This document shows positions 46,248 to 57,305 of a stretch of 64,000 nt of DNA, one piece after another (within the stretch, counting starts at the first letter, position 1; each line of letters opens with the position of its first letter). Origin of the DNA: Ricinus communis (Eukaryota; Streptophyta; Magnoliopsida; Malpighiales; Euphorbiaceae); contig NC_063264.1 of the NCBI RefSeq assembly GCF_019578655.1, positions 22,467,688 through 22,531,687 of the forward strand. The letters are read 5' to 3'. Below the pieces are notes generated by a model. It was not told the DNA's origin and did no database searches. It was given only the letters and a program-made list of their open reading frames with translations. A program made the position numbers and the translations under genes.

Positions 46248-48413
46248 TGTGACACCTGTAAAGAATGTCAGACATACATTGTATGTAAAGACAAATACAT
46301 AACATATTTCTTAACTACTAACTTTTAACTCACAAATTATTATGTATAACAAAAACTATTTATATGAGTCATACATATCACACACCAAAAAGCTCACAAC
46401 ATTAATAGTACACTTTCTTTTTTATATACACATAAAATGCTCCAGATTTATACATGATAATTAAATGCACTTGACATGTCACATCCAAGAAAAAAAAACT
46501 GAGGGGATATCCTGGCGACTCGCGACCTGATGCTGGTCACGATAGATGCAAATGTTTCGTCAAAACCAATTATAATTCTTCTAATCCTGAAAAGAAATAA
46601 TGCGGAGGTGACCTACAACTCGTGAAAGAATAACATAAGTTCCTATGAAAAATAACACAATCAAACGTGTAGTATTATCCAACATCAAACCATTCGATAT
46701 TTAATTATAACTTTATAGTGTTTACATAAACCTTGTCATAGTATTTTCTTTAGAACAGCAACAAACTTGTGAATTACATTTAATTCCATAATAATATATT
46801 TTCTTTTTTATTTTCATGGATCCCCATGCATACATTGCACAGTTCACAAGTAGTATTGCGTCCTTACAATCATCCAACCATAATTCTTATATATATATAT
46901 ATATATATATATACCATTTAAATAACTAACATCTCCATAATATATACGAAACCATAATAATACCTATGATATACCAAAAACATACCATATTCCAACATGG
47001 CAGATTTAATAGTGTGCATTCAGAAATACACCAAATATTCCACATTAGGAATTCCAAAACCATATTCTCGAGATCCGTAATATTATAAGTCTAGATTAAT
47101 TTGAAACTGATTTTACATCAAATGGATGTGTATAGAAAGAGAAACATCAAAAACATTCTACCATGGTCAAGCTGTCAATAAAATTAAGCAACAGAAAGTA
47201 TGATCCAGATTGGCCATAAAAACAGCAAAATCAAGCTTCCTCTATTTCTATAACATTTGTAAATTACATTTCAAATTTTCTATGCAATAAGTAGCACTCC
47301 ATTTAGAGTTATAAAACTCCAGATATGGCTAAATTAAATATACTGTTCACATTATAATAGGACACTCGAATTCACCATTCAACATTCATATAGAACATTA
47401 AGTTATTCACTTACCTTTGTTGCTCCCTTTCCGTTGCTTGAGCTTACTTGGGTGTCACCCTCATTCCAAATTGGTTTAGCTGAAATAGATCATAATTCAC
47501 TTATTTTTAAACACCCAAAGTTAATAGAATTTCATATAGCATGATAACATCACTAAACTCTCTACATATGTGTGGCTACCAACTATGACAGAATTAATAG
47601 GGTGAATTTAAATATCCACCAAAACTTCTATACAATAAATTTCATAATGAAACTTTCCAGATCACTAACCTTATGTGTCTAATATAATTTAAAACTGATT
47701 TTGTTTCAATTGGAGGTGTATAGAGAAATATCCGTACAAAACAATCCACCTTACTCAGACTAAAGATAGAAACTGAATAATAAAATATATTCTCTTATTA
47801 TACTAACATAGAGCCTGATTCAGATCGAGCTAAATAAATAAAAGTTTTAGATGACTCTTTAAAGTTTCTATATCATTAAAGAACACTCAATTTAAAGCTT
47901 CCTAACTCAAGATATGATCAAAACAATAAGACTGAAAAACTAGGTCTTTAGAACTCGAATTCTATGTCTTCTAAACCCTAACTCAATTCAACAAAATATT
48001 AAAATTACTTACCAAATAAACCTCTAAAGCCTTTGTAGATGAAGATTAAGATCAAAAATGGATTCTAAACCTCCAAATTCCACTTGAAAATTGAGTTTTC
48101 TCTTATTTTTTATTTTTTTTTTGAAGAAGAAAGAAGAAGTAAGAATAAGGAAGAAGAACTATCACCTTTTCTTTCTTCTTCCCCTTTTCTATCATATTAA
48201 TAATATTTTTTTTAGGTTCAATTAACCCCTTAATTTTTTTGCCATTAATCAACTCAATCCCTTAACTTTCTAATACTTATTATGGACTTAATTATAACAT
48301 TTATAGTATTCTTCTATTTGTCATTAGCACTAATACATATCTCATGGATTTCTCATATCTATATGATATGCATGTTATAAAAATAAATGCAAATGCATTA
48401 GGTGGGCATTACA
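46248..48413 (-). mobile_element. Solo LTR (Del/Tekay-like) inserted in the satellite
   Basis: The 2166-bp unit starts TGTGACACCTG and ends GGTGGGCATTACA (TG...CA). It is flanked by the perfect 5-bp target-site duplication CCCCT (46243-46247 and 48414-48418). Joining the flanks restores a normal satellite unit. No gag-pol is present, so recombination between two LTRs is the simplest origin. Its minus-strand ends (TGTAATGCCC... and ...AGGTGTCACA) resemble those of the Tekay element at 50209-59607 (TGTAACGCC... and ...GGGTGTTACA), and an internal block (CCTGAAAAGAAATAATGCGG) echoes CCTGAAAGAAAAATTTTGGA there. It is thus a different family of the same clade, on the same strand. No gene is seen in it. 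Confidence 0.85.
46888..46913. repeat. (TA)13 microsatellite
   Basis: Twenty-six bases of uninterrupted TA dinucleotide lie inside the solo LTR. Confidence 0.95.
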
Positions 48414-50208
48414 CCCCTCTTACGGGGTTGTTTTATAATATAGAAAAATATACCCCTCTTACGGGGTTGTTCTGTCATATTGACAAATATAACAGTTTTT
48501 TAGGGTTGTTTTCTCATGTTGTAAGATATACCCCTCTTACGGGGTTGTTTTCTAATATTGACAAATATACCCCTTTTACGGGGTTGTTTTCTTATATTCA
48601 CAAATATACTACTTTTTTGGGTTGTTTTCTCATGATGAAAGATATACCCCTCTTACAGGTTTGTTTTCTAATATTAACAAATATACCCCTCTTACGGGGT
48701 TGTTTTCTAATACTGACAACTATACCCCTCTTACGGGGTTGTTTCCTAATACTGACAAGTATACCCCTCTTACGGGATCGTTATCTAGTATTGACAACTA
48801 TACCCCTCTTACAGGGTTATTTTCTAATATTGATAAATACACCCCTCTTACGGGATTATTTTCTAATATAGACAAATATACCCTCTTACGGGGTTATTTT
48901 CTAATATTAACAAATATACCCCTCTTACACGATTGTTTTCTCGTATTAAAAAATAAACCACTTTTTTGGGTTCTTTTCTCATGTTGAAAGATATCCCCTC
49001 TTACAGGGTTGTTTTATAATATAGACAAATATACCCCTCTTACGGGGCTGTACTGTCATATTGACAAATATAGCACTTTTTTGGGGTTGTTTTCTCATGT
49101 TGAAAGATATACCCCTCTCACGGGGTTGTCTTTTAATAATCACAAATATACTCCTTTTACGGGTCTGTTTTCTCAAATTGACAAATATATCACATATTTG
49201 GGGTTGTTTTCTCATATTGAAAGATATACCTCTCTTACGGGGTTGTTTTCTAATATTGACAAATATACCCATCTTACGGGGTTGTTTTCTCATATTGACA
49301 AATATACCACTTTTTTGGTGTTGTTTTCTCATGTTGAAAGATATACCTCCCTTACAGGGTTGTTTTCTAATATTAACAAATATACCCATCTTACGGGGTT
49401 GTTTTCTCATATTGACAAATATACCACTTTTTGGTGTTGTTTTCTCATATTGAAAGATATACCCCTCTTACGAGGTTGTTTTCTAATATTGACAAATATA
49501 GCCCACTTACGGGGTTATTTTCTCATATTGACAAATATACCACTTATTTGGGGTTGTTTTCTCTTGTTTAAAGATATACCACTCTTACGGGGTAATTTTC
49601 TAATATTGGCAAATATACACCTGTCACGGGGTTGTTTTCTCATATTGACAAATATACCACGTTTTTGGTGTTTGTTCTCATGTTGAAAGATATACCCCTC
49701 TTACAGGGTTGTTTTCTAATATTGACAAATATACTCATTTTACAGTGTTGTTTTCTCATTTTAAACAATATATCACTTCACTTATGGGGTTTTTTTTCTC
49801 ATTTTGAAAGATATATCCCTCTTATGGGTTTGTGTTCTAATATTGATAAATATTCCCCTCTTCCGGGGTTGTTCTCTAATATCGTCAAATATACCCCTCT
49901 TACGGAGTTGTTTTCTTGTATTAAAAAATATACCACTTTTTTGGGGTTGTTTTCTCAAGTTGAAAGACATACCCCCTCTTACGGGGTTATTTTCTAATAT
50001 TGATAAATATACCCCTGTTATGGGCTTGTTTTCTAGTATTGATAAATATACCCCTCTTACAGGATTATTTTCTAATATTGACAAATCTATCCCTCTTAGG
50101 GGGTTGTTTTCTAATATTGACAAATATACCCGTCTTTGGAGGTTATTTTCTCGTATTAAAAAATATACCACTTTTTTGAGGTTCTTTTCTCTTGGCGAAA
50201 GATATACC
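48414..50208 (+). repeat. 39-bp satellite array, middle block
   Basis: About 1.8 kb (46 units) lie between the two retroelement insertions. A run of N-type units at 48640-48900 is unusual in lacking H and V members. The rest follows the N/H/V mixture. The phase continues from the first block across the solo LTR. Confidence 0.95.
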
Positions 50209-52501
50209 TGTAACACCCCCATCACATGCTAACCAATAAACATTAGCCAGGAAGCATACAAGCGTCGTAGAATATATACTACAGGTAGATAGGTGTATAT
50301 GTAGGTTGTTAAGAATCCAGACACAAGGTTATTAACATATAAACATATGATTATACTTAAACATCATTTAACAAGTATTACAAACATCTTCTTATGCCTT
50401 ATAAGGCATACTTCCATATATATCACATAATTGCATACAAAAATGCATCGGAGGAGACTTCTGGCCGGCCCAACTTGGCGGGCTGCTAAAAAGCTAGACT
50501 TCGCATACAACCAACGGATGCACTACTATTTACAACCTGAAAGAAAAATTTTGGAGAGGGTGAGCCTCCAGCTCAGTGAAATAAATAATCAACATAATCT
50601 ATATCACATACCTTAATACAATTTCCACCCAATCACATAACTTTCCATGATATTCATAGTTTAGGTATAAAGTCATACCATTCTACTCAATTCATTATAA
50701 CCATCATAGAAGAAATACAATTCAACAATTATGGTTAGTTCTCACATTGTGGATCCCTTTAATGTACGCTCATCCTCACATATCACACCACGTGGGCGGT
50801 CCGCCTCATCTCACATTATACACTTTTATAGCCTCTCTAAGCTTTAGCCTCCCAAGGCTTTATATATATATTTTTTTTCACAGGGGAATCCACCATTCAC
50901 ATGCACATATGCACTTAACATCACAATTCAATCATTTCACTTATATCATATTTCCAGCAATAACAATTGTTCCACTCAACACCAATCATTTCCATCTCAG
51001 TCATTCAAACATAAACAATATTAAGCAAATGCAACCATTTGCGAACATTTGATTATATATATGAACATAGCAAATATTAACTATTTACTTACTCAAAATA
51101 TACTTATTCCTTTAGCATATAAGAACCTCCTTTCTCCACAACTTCCTTTCCGAGGCCTTTGAGTGCACTGTCAACACATTCATCAATTCACATTTCATGC
51201 ATATTACAAATATTCATGTAAATGCGAGTTCTAATGAATTACAAGATCATCCCCTCTCTAATTCATAGGTCTAACTCTTCCTCTAAGACTCTCAATTACT
51301 GTTTTAATATCCTATAACATTTTCCATCTAGTTAAATACCAATTTAACTCAAATTAACATCAATAAATTGCATAAAACTAATCTCCAACATTTCTGTTTT
51401 CTAGACAGAATTTAGTACCAAGGTATATTTATTGCTGGGCAAAATTGGCTTAATACAAAAATCTCATATTAAATAGACATATCCATTTATGCGTCTAGTT
51501 TAATCTCCAAGAAGAATTACTCAATTCCGACTTCTATAGATTTAATTATTTTAAATTACTAAGCAAGGGTCATACAGCTAGTTGTACCCGAGCAGCAATC
51601 TGTTTGCTCAATTTAAGTAACCAAAACGGCAAAAATAGCGAAATCACAAAACTACAAAGCTATAGAGGACTCTTTAAAATTTCCATAGACACCAATTAAG
51701 CTTAATTTGGACTTATGTAACCCATGTTATGCCTAAAATACAGAACATCAAGGTTGCTGTAATTTTGACAGTTTTCTATCTTAACATACTTAAACTTAAA
51801 TCAAGCTTAATCTTTATGCAATCATTCAATACTCTACTAATTCATGATAATCAGACCTTTAATTAATCAATGAGAGCATCAAATGAAGTTTTTCCAATTT
51901 GTAATCAAGAACCCTAATGACAAATTAATAACACTCAAGTAACAACTTACCAATTTCAGCTTTTGGGTTGCTAATATGCTTAAGTCCTTTAGCTTTAGCT
52001 TGGCTCCTTCAATAGTTAGCAAAATCCTATCTTAATCTTAAGTTTTTCTAGGTATTCCACTCTTCTCTCTTATTCCAAATTTTATGTTTTTGGCCATGTA
52101 CGAATTTTAGAGAAATGAAGAGGTAAAATGAGCTTGCTCATGGTTCCAATTTCCAATATTCCTCTCTTAATGCCACCACCTACTAAACTATTTTTATCAC
52201 CCTAAATTAATTCTTACTAACCATATATAGGTACTAGCTTTTAATTGTATCTTTTAAGTCCAATCTATTTACCCAACCTTCAACTATTGGTTCAATTAAG
52301 TCTTAGGGCTTAATACACATAACCCAAGTACTTAATCAACTTATCTAAATTAATAATCTAATATCATGCTTCTTATTCTCTACTTATAATTAATATATAT
52401 CTGTTCTCATAAAATAAAAATATCATTGATATACCATCATATGCCCAATGATTAAATGTAAATGCACATAACATGGATGATGAGAAAATGCAGGCGTTAC
52501 A
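50209..52501 (-). repeat. 3' LTR of the Tekay-type element
   Basis: It starts TGTAACACCCCCATC and ends GCAGGCGTTACA on the plus strand (2293 bp). It matches 57306-59607 almost throughout. Open frames inside (50431-50616, 50747-51052) are LTR sequence, not genes. Confidence 0.9.
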
Positions 52502-52518
52502 ACTCTCCCTTCCTTAAG
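52502..52518 (-). other. Polypurine tract of the Tekay-type element
   Basis: The minus strand reads CTTAAGGAAGGGAGAGT directly before the 3' LTR start TGTAACGCC. Confidence 0.8.
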
Positions 52519-52529
52519 AAATTTCGTCC

Positions 52530-53980
52530 CCGAAATTTTAACAACTCACCAACATTGCAATGGAATAGATGCGGATACTTCTGTCTCATATGCTCTTCCA
52601 CTTCCCAAGTTGCTTCTCTTGGTGAATGATGACTCCACTTAATTTTAACCATAGGAATGTCTTTCTTTCTCAATTTCTTAACCCTTGATCAAGAATTTCT
52701 ATCGGCTCTTCCACATATGTCAACTTTTCCGTGATTTCTATCTCCGGCTGCGGAATGATATGACTAGGATCTGATCTATATCGCCTTAACATAGAAACGT
52801 GAAAAATATCATGAATAGAAGACAACTCTGTAGGTAATGCTAACCTATAAGCCAATGGTCCAACTCTTTCAATAATTTCATAAGGTCCTACATACCTCGG
52901 ACTCAATTTCCCTTGTTTACCAAACCTTAATATTCCTTTCGATGGTGATACCCGCAAGAAAACTTTATCACCCACAATATATTCCATTTCCCTTTGATGC
53001 AAATCAGCATAACTCTTTTGTCTGTCCTGTGCTACTTTCAAATTCTTTTTAACTATCTCTATTTTATCCACTGTTTCTTGTACCAATTCTGGACCTTCAA
53101 GCTGTCTTAAACCTTCAACATCCCGACATCTTGGACTTACATTTCCTCCATACAAAGCTTCATAAGGAGCCATCCGATACTAGAATGAAAACTGTTGTTA
53201 TCATGAAATTCCATCTGTGGTATGTAATCATCCCAGTTACCCTTGAAACCAAGTGTGCAAGCCCTCATCATATCTTCTAATGTTTGAATAGTTCTTTCTG
53301 ATTGCCCATCTGTTTGAGGATGAAAAGCTGTACTGAAATGAAGTTTAGTACCATATGCTTTCACCAGAAACTCTCCCAAAAGCAGTAAATCGGGATCCCT
53401 ATCGTCTGATAGATATTGGCACACCATGCAATCTAACAATCTCGAAATATACAATTCAGCAAGTTTATCAAGTGAATCTGTTTGCTTCACGGGTAAGAAA
53501 TGAGCACATTTAGTAAGTCGATCAACAATTACCCAAATAGCATCATGCTTGTTAAATGTACGTCCCATAAAAAATCCATAGTAATCTTATCCCACTTCCA
53601 CACGGTATAGATAAAGAATGAAGTTTACTGCGGTGCACAGTGTTCTCCTTTCACTTGGCCGACATGTCAAACACTTACTCACAAATTCGCCACATCCTTT
53701 TTCATTGTCGGCCACCAATAATAAGGCTTCAAATTTTTGTACATTTTGGTACTTCCAGGATGCATTGCATAAGGTGCATAGTGCGCTTCATGCATGATTT
53801 CCTTTCTCAAATCCCCTACATCAGGGTACACATACACGATTTCTATTCAATAACACACCATCATCTTTCAACACAAATTGTGTATTCTTTCCTTCTTGTA
53901 CTCTACCCTTCATCCTTTCAAATAAGAATCTTCACTGTGTATCTTTAATTTTATCTCAATCAAAGGCTTTACTTGTAATG
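52530..53980 (-). pseudogene. Tekay integrase with C-terminal chromodomain, frameshifted
   Basis: The zinc-binding part lies near 53810-53660 (HEAHYAPYAMHPGSTKMYKN; later KCLTC). The core has AIWVIVDRLTKCAHFLPV (first Asp), LSDDRDPDLL (second Asp, shifted) and STAFHPQTDGQSERTIQTLE (Glu). The next frame (53173-52670) has [20 protein letters not shown] and [20 protein letters not shown], the C-terminal DNA-binding block. In another frame, at about 52640-52560, VKIKWSHHSPREATWEVEE is a chromodomain, the feature that defines chromoviruses and is thought to steer insertion to heterochromatin. At least four frame changes split the gene. The chromodomain fits the location of this copy inside a satellite. 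Confidence 0.85.
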
Positions 53981-53984
53981 TGGC

Positions 53985-54560
53985 TAACAGGATCATTGTC
54001 ATAAACATAAAACTTCACATCCATAAGTGCAACTAAATATTCTACATTGTAACAAATCATACTTGAAAAATTTTCCACTGACTTCCTACTTAAAGCATCG
54101 TAACAACATTTGCTTTTCCAGGATGATAATCAATAGTGCAATCATAATCCTTCAGAGCTCAATCCATCTTCGTTGTCTCGGATTCAACTCTTTCCGCGTA
54201 GGGATATATTTCAAACTCTTATGATCGGTGAAATATCTGAAATGTCTCCCCGTATAAATAATGTCACCATATCTTCAATGCATGTACAATACCGCTAATT
54301 CAAGATCATGTGTAGGGATAATTCAGCTCATGAGGTCGCATGATTGTCTTGAAGCATAAGCTATAACCTTCCCATGCCGCATTAAGACACATCCAAGTCC
54401 TTGCCTAGAAGCATCGGTATATACAACATAACCTCCATTTCGGATGGCAATGCGAGTATCGGTGTAGTAGTAAGCCTTTTCTTCAACTCTTGAAAATTTT
54501 TATCACATAACTCCGAATCCCTTTGGAATGGCACATTCTTCTTTAACAAAGCTGTTAGAG
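53985..54560 (-). pseudogene. Tekay RNase H remnant
   Basis: Recognisable pieces in shifting frames are YTDASRQGLGCVLMRHGKV (about 54425-54370), KVIAYASRQ, and RHFRYFTDHKSLKYIPTRKE (about 54250-54190), followed by LNPRQRRWIE. These are the gypsy RNase H blocks, including the Asp of YTDAS and of FTDHKS. Plus-strand frames 53640-53948 and 54027-54224 are shadows. The domain removes template RNA during cDNA synthesis. Confidence 0.75.
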
Positions 54561-55400
54561 GCTTAGCAATAACTGAAAAATCTTTTACAAATCTTCTATA
54601 ATAGCCAGCTAACCCAAGAAAACTTTGAACTTGGGGAAACATTTCTAGGCGGTTCCCATTCAATAATTGCTTTAATCTTTGATGAATCTGGTTGCACTCC
54701 ATGTTTAGAAATAATATGCCCTAAGAATGCAATTTCCTCCATCCAAAACTCGCATTTGTTGAATTTTGCGTGCAAGCTGTTTTTCCCTCATAATATGTAA
54801 AACAATTCTCAAGTATTGTTCATGTTCTTCCCGGGCTTCTAGAGTAAATCGGAATATCATCAATGAACACAATAACAAAGTGATCTAAATATGGGCTGGA
54901 AAGTCTTGTTCATCGATTGACATAAAAGCGGTAGGAGCATTTGTTAAACCAAATGGCATCCTGATAAATTCATAGTGCCCATACCTTGTTCCGAATCTTT
55001 GTCTTGGCAATAGATTTCTCTTCAACCCGGAGTTGCCAATAACTGATCTTAAATCAATTTTAGAGAACACAGTTGCACCTTTTAACTGATCAAGCAAATC
55101 ATCAATTCTCGGTAATGGATATTTATTCTTCAACGTAATCCTATTCAATTGCCTATAATCAATACATAATCGCATACTACCATCCTTTTCTTCACAAAGC
55201 AGGCGGTGCTCCCCAAGGTGAAGTACTTGGCACTGATGAAACCTTTATCAAGTAACTCTTCTAATTGCTTCTTTAATTCTTTCAATTCTAATGGAGCCAT
55301 TCTGTATGGTGCAATGGAAATAGGTGCGATACCGGGGATGATGTCAATCTCAAAATCAACCTCTCGATTTGGTGGCAAACCAGGCAAATCATCTAAGAAT
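54560..55400 (-). pseudogene. Tekay reverse transcriptase, frameshifted
   Basis: The entry blocks are PGLPPNREVDFEIDIIPG and ISIAPYRMAPLELKELKKQL (about 55390-55270), then [20 protein letters not shown] and [20 protein letters not shown] (55175-55060), then [19 protein letters not shown]. The catalytic box reads FIDD (54867-54856), with both aspartates present. The thumb block QSFLGLAGYYRRFVKDFS is at about 54630-54575. The gene is interrupted by frameshifts near 55190, 55040 and 54890. Motif content is complete, so it is recently inactivated or damaged by sequencing indels. Confidence 0.85.
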
Positions 55401-55960
55401 ATGTTAGGAAATTCTCTGACCACTGAAATGTCTAATACCCCTAGACTGACCTTAGTAGTATCTATAAAACTAATTAGATATGCTTCACATCCATTTTTAA
55501 TTAACTGACACGCAGTCACTGCTGAAATCAAACAATTAGGAATTGTCTTCCTTTCACCCACCATTACTATTTTCATTTCTCCTTGTATTTCCATAGCCAC
55601 TTCCTTTATTTTACAATCAACAATAGCATGATTTCTTGACAACCAATCCATCCCCAAAATAACATCAAACTCTCTAAGATTAATAATAACCAAATCTGCA
55701 TGTAGTTTGACACTATCTACTACTACAGGACATGATCTCACTATCGTATTCTTGTGATAATACCCCGGCAGGCATAGATACATATATATCATAACCTAAT
55801 GCCTCTATATTAGCATGAACATGCGATGCAAAATCATGTGATATGAATGAACATGTGGATCCAGGATCAATAAGAACATGTGCATCAGAATCATGAATAG
55901 AAAGTATACAATTAACAATTTCAGGTGCTACAAATGCTTCATTTCTAGTAGTAGCAAATA
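55400..55960 (-). pseudogene. Tekay aspartic protease
   Basis: The active site DPGST is intact at 55868-55854, in the context VLIDPGSTCSFISHDFASHV. After a frame change near 55790 the C-terminal signature FDVILGMDWLSRNHAIVDC follows (about 55675-55615). Both are standard for the RVP_2-type proteases of Del/Tekay elements. The link to RT is in frame over 55792-55380. The enzyme would process the Gag-Pol polyprotein. Confidence 0.8.
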
Positions 55961-57135
55961 CTCTAGCTTGTGCTTGTGGTTGACCAATTTGTTCTGATGG
56001 TGTTGTTGAAATAGTTAAACCTCCTCTGCTACCCCTTCCTCCCGCCTCTACCTAAACCAACTGGAATATTTTCACCAACACTACTCCGACCCACTGTATA
56101 AGATTCTCGGCATTATTTCTTCTCATAGGACAATCCTACAGAATAATGTCCGGCCTACGACAAGTAAAACATACTACCGGTCTAGGTCCCCAACATTCTC
56201 CAAGATGTCTCCCTGTTGCACGTGGGACAAGCGAGACAAACCCTCTTGGTGAAACTTGTCCTCCCTCAAGTCCCGGATGAATTGTATCCACCTCTACTAT
56301 AAGGTAATCGTGGAGGATCTACTAGACTGACCACCAAACCCTCGTCCACGATAACTACTCCACTGTGAATTAGAGCCTCTAAGCGAAGAAATACTAATAT
56401 GTCTTGGAGGATTACTATAAGCACCAATGATCTTCTTCTTTTAGCTTCCATAGTATTCCTTTCAAATGATGTTTCTTGACTCAAAGCGACTTCAATTGAG
56501 GCATTGTAATTATGAGGTTTCAACGCCATTTTCTCACGAATGTCAAGCCTCAAACCCATCTCAAATTTCTTCCTTTCAGTTCTTGGTGGCTATTTCTTCC
56601 GGTGCATACTTACATAATCTCACAAATTGAACTTCGTACTCCTGTGACATATCATTTTGTTTCAACCGAAGAAATTCAAGCTTCTTTCCTGTCTCTATAA
56701 ATTTCGGAGTATACTTCTCAAAGCAAATTCTCTCAAGAAATCATTCCAAGTCAAAGTCATTGGTCGATCTTTGCTTCTTAAAACTGTTTCCCACCAATTA
56801 AGTGCATCTTTTCTATTAAAGATCACCGTATATAGAAGCCTTTGTTCGGATGTGCAATTAAATCTATCCAACACCCTTTCCGTATTTCGTAACCATTCCC
56901 TCGGCAGGATCGGTAGTACCTTGAAAACATTAGCACCTTGTTTCCTAACTCTTTCATAATTCTTATCTATCACTTTTGTTGTTGAGTCGGTAGGTGCTTG
57001 TTGTTGAGTGCCGTTGCATCGAAAATCCATAAACTGTTCCATAACATTTTGTACATTCGATTGTGCGGCATTTTCAGAATGTAACTCATGCTCATCATGT
57101 TGATCATGTTCGGATGCATTTTCATGACCATGCAC
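55961..57135 (-). pseudogene. Tekay gag, frameshifted, with degenerate zinc knuckles
   Basis: The start chosen is ATG at 57135 (MHGHENASEHDQHDEHELHS), 153 bp inside the primer site. The frame runs 146 codons through YERVRKQGANVFKVLP and ALNWWETVLRSKDRPMTLTW, the retrotransposon-gag core, and stops at 56695. Later blocks are in other frames: FEMGLRLDIREKMALKPHNY (56565-56505) and a Gly/Ser/Arg-rich linker. Near 56240-56130 two zinc knuckles can be made out (CFTCRRPDIIL then a stop and DC), with the His lost to a frameshift. The end at about 55961 is approximate. Gag would build the particle. Confidence 0.75.
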
Positions 57136-57287
57136 AGGACTCTAATGACTTATCCGGGCCGATTGCGTGTTCTCCTTGTCTCTCCATCTATATATATGAA
57201 ATGCAAATATTCAGTCAAGTTCAAAGAACATATATCATATGCTTAATGATGTGCAACATGAATCTACTCCCAATGAATCTAATCCCT

Positions 57288-57299
57288 GCTCTGATACCA
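57288..57299 (-). other. tRNA-iMet primer-binding site (Tekay element)
   Basis: The plus strand reads GCTCTGATACCA, six bases from the 5' LTR at 57306. It is identical to the primer site of the copia element at 6637-6648. Confidence 0.85.
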
Positions 57300-57305
57300 C
57301 TAAAA

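Noticed and set aside
20708..46302. Dozens of open frames of 60-380 codons with 13-residue repeats (NIDKYTPLTGLFS, ILTNIPLLRGCFL and others) as repeat-protein genes
   Set aside because: They occur in four frames of the same DNA, switch frame at single-base indels, lack consistent starts, and follow from a 39-bp unit with no stop in those frames.
50431..51052. Frames in the Tekay LTR (50431-50616, 50747-51052; copies at 57651-58271)
   Set aside because: They lie wholly inside LTR sequence present twice and are broken differently in the two copies.
6637..57299. The two GCTCTGATACCA words as tRNA gene pieces
   Set aside because: They are primer-binding sites next to LTR edges; no tRNA cloverleaf surrounds them.
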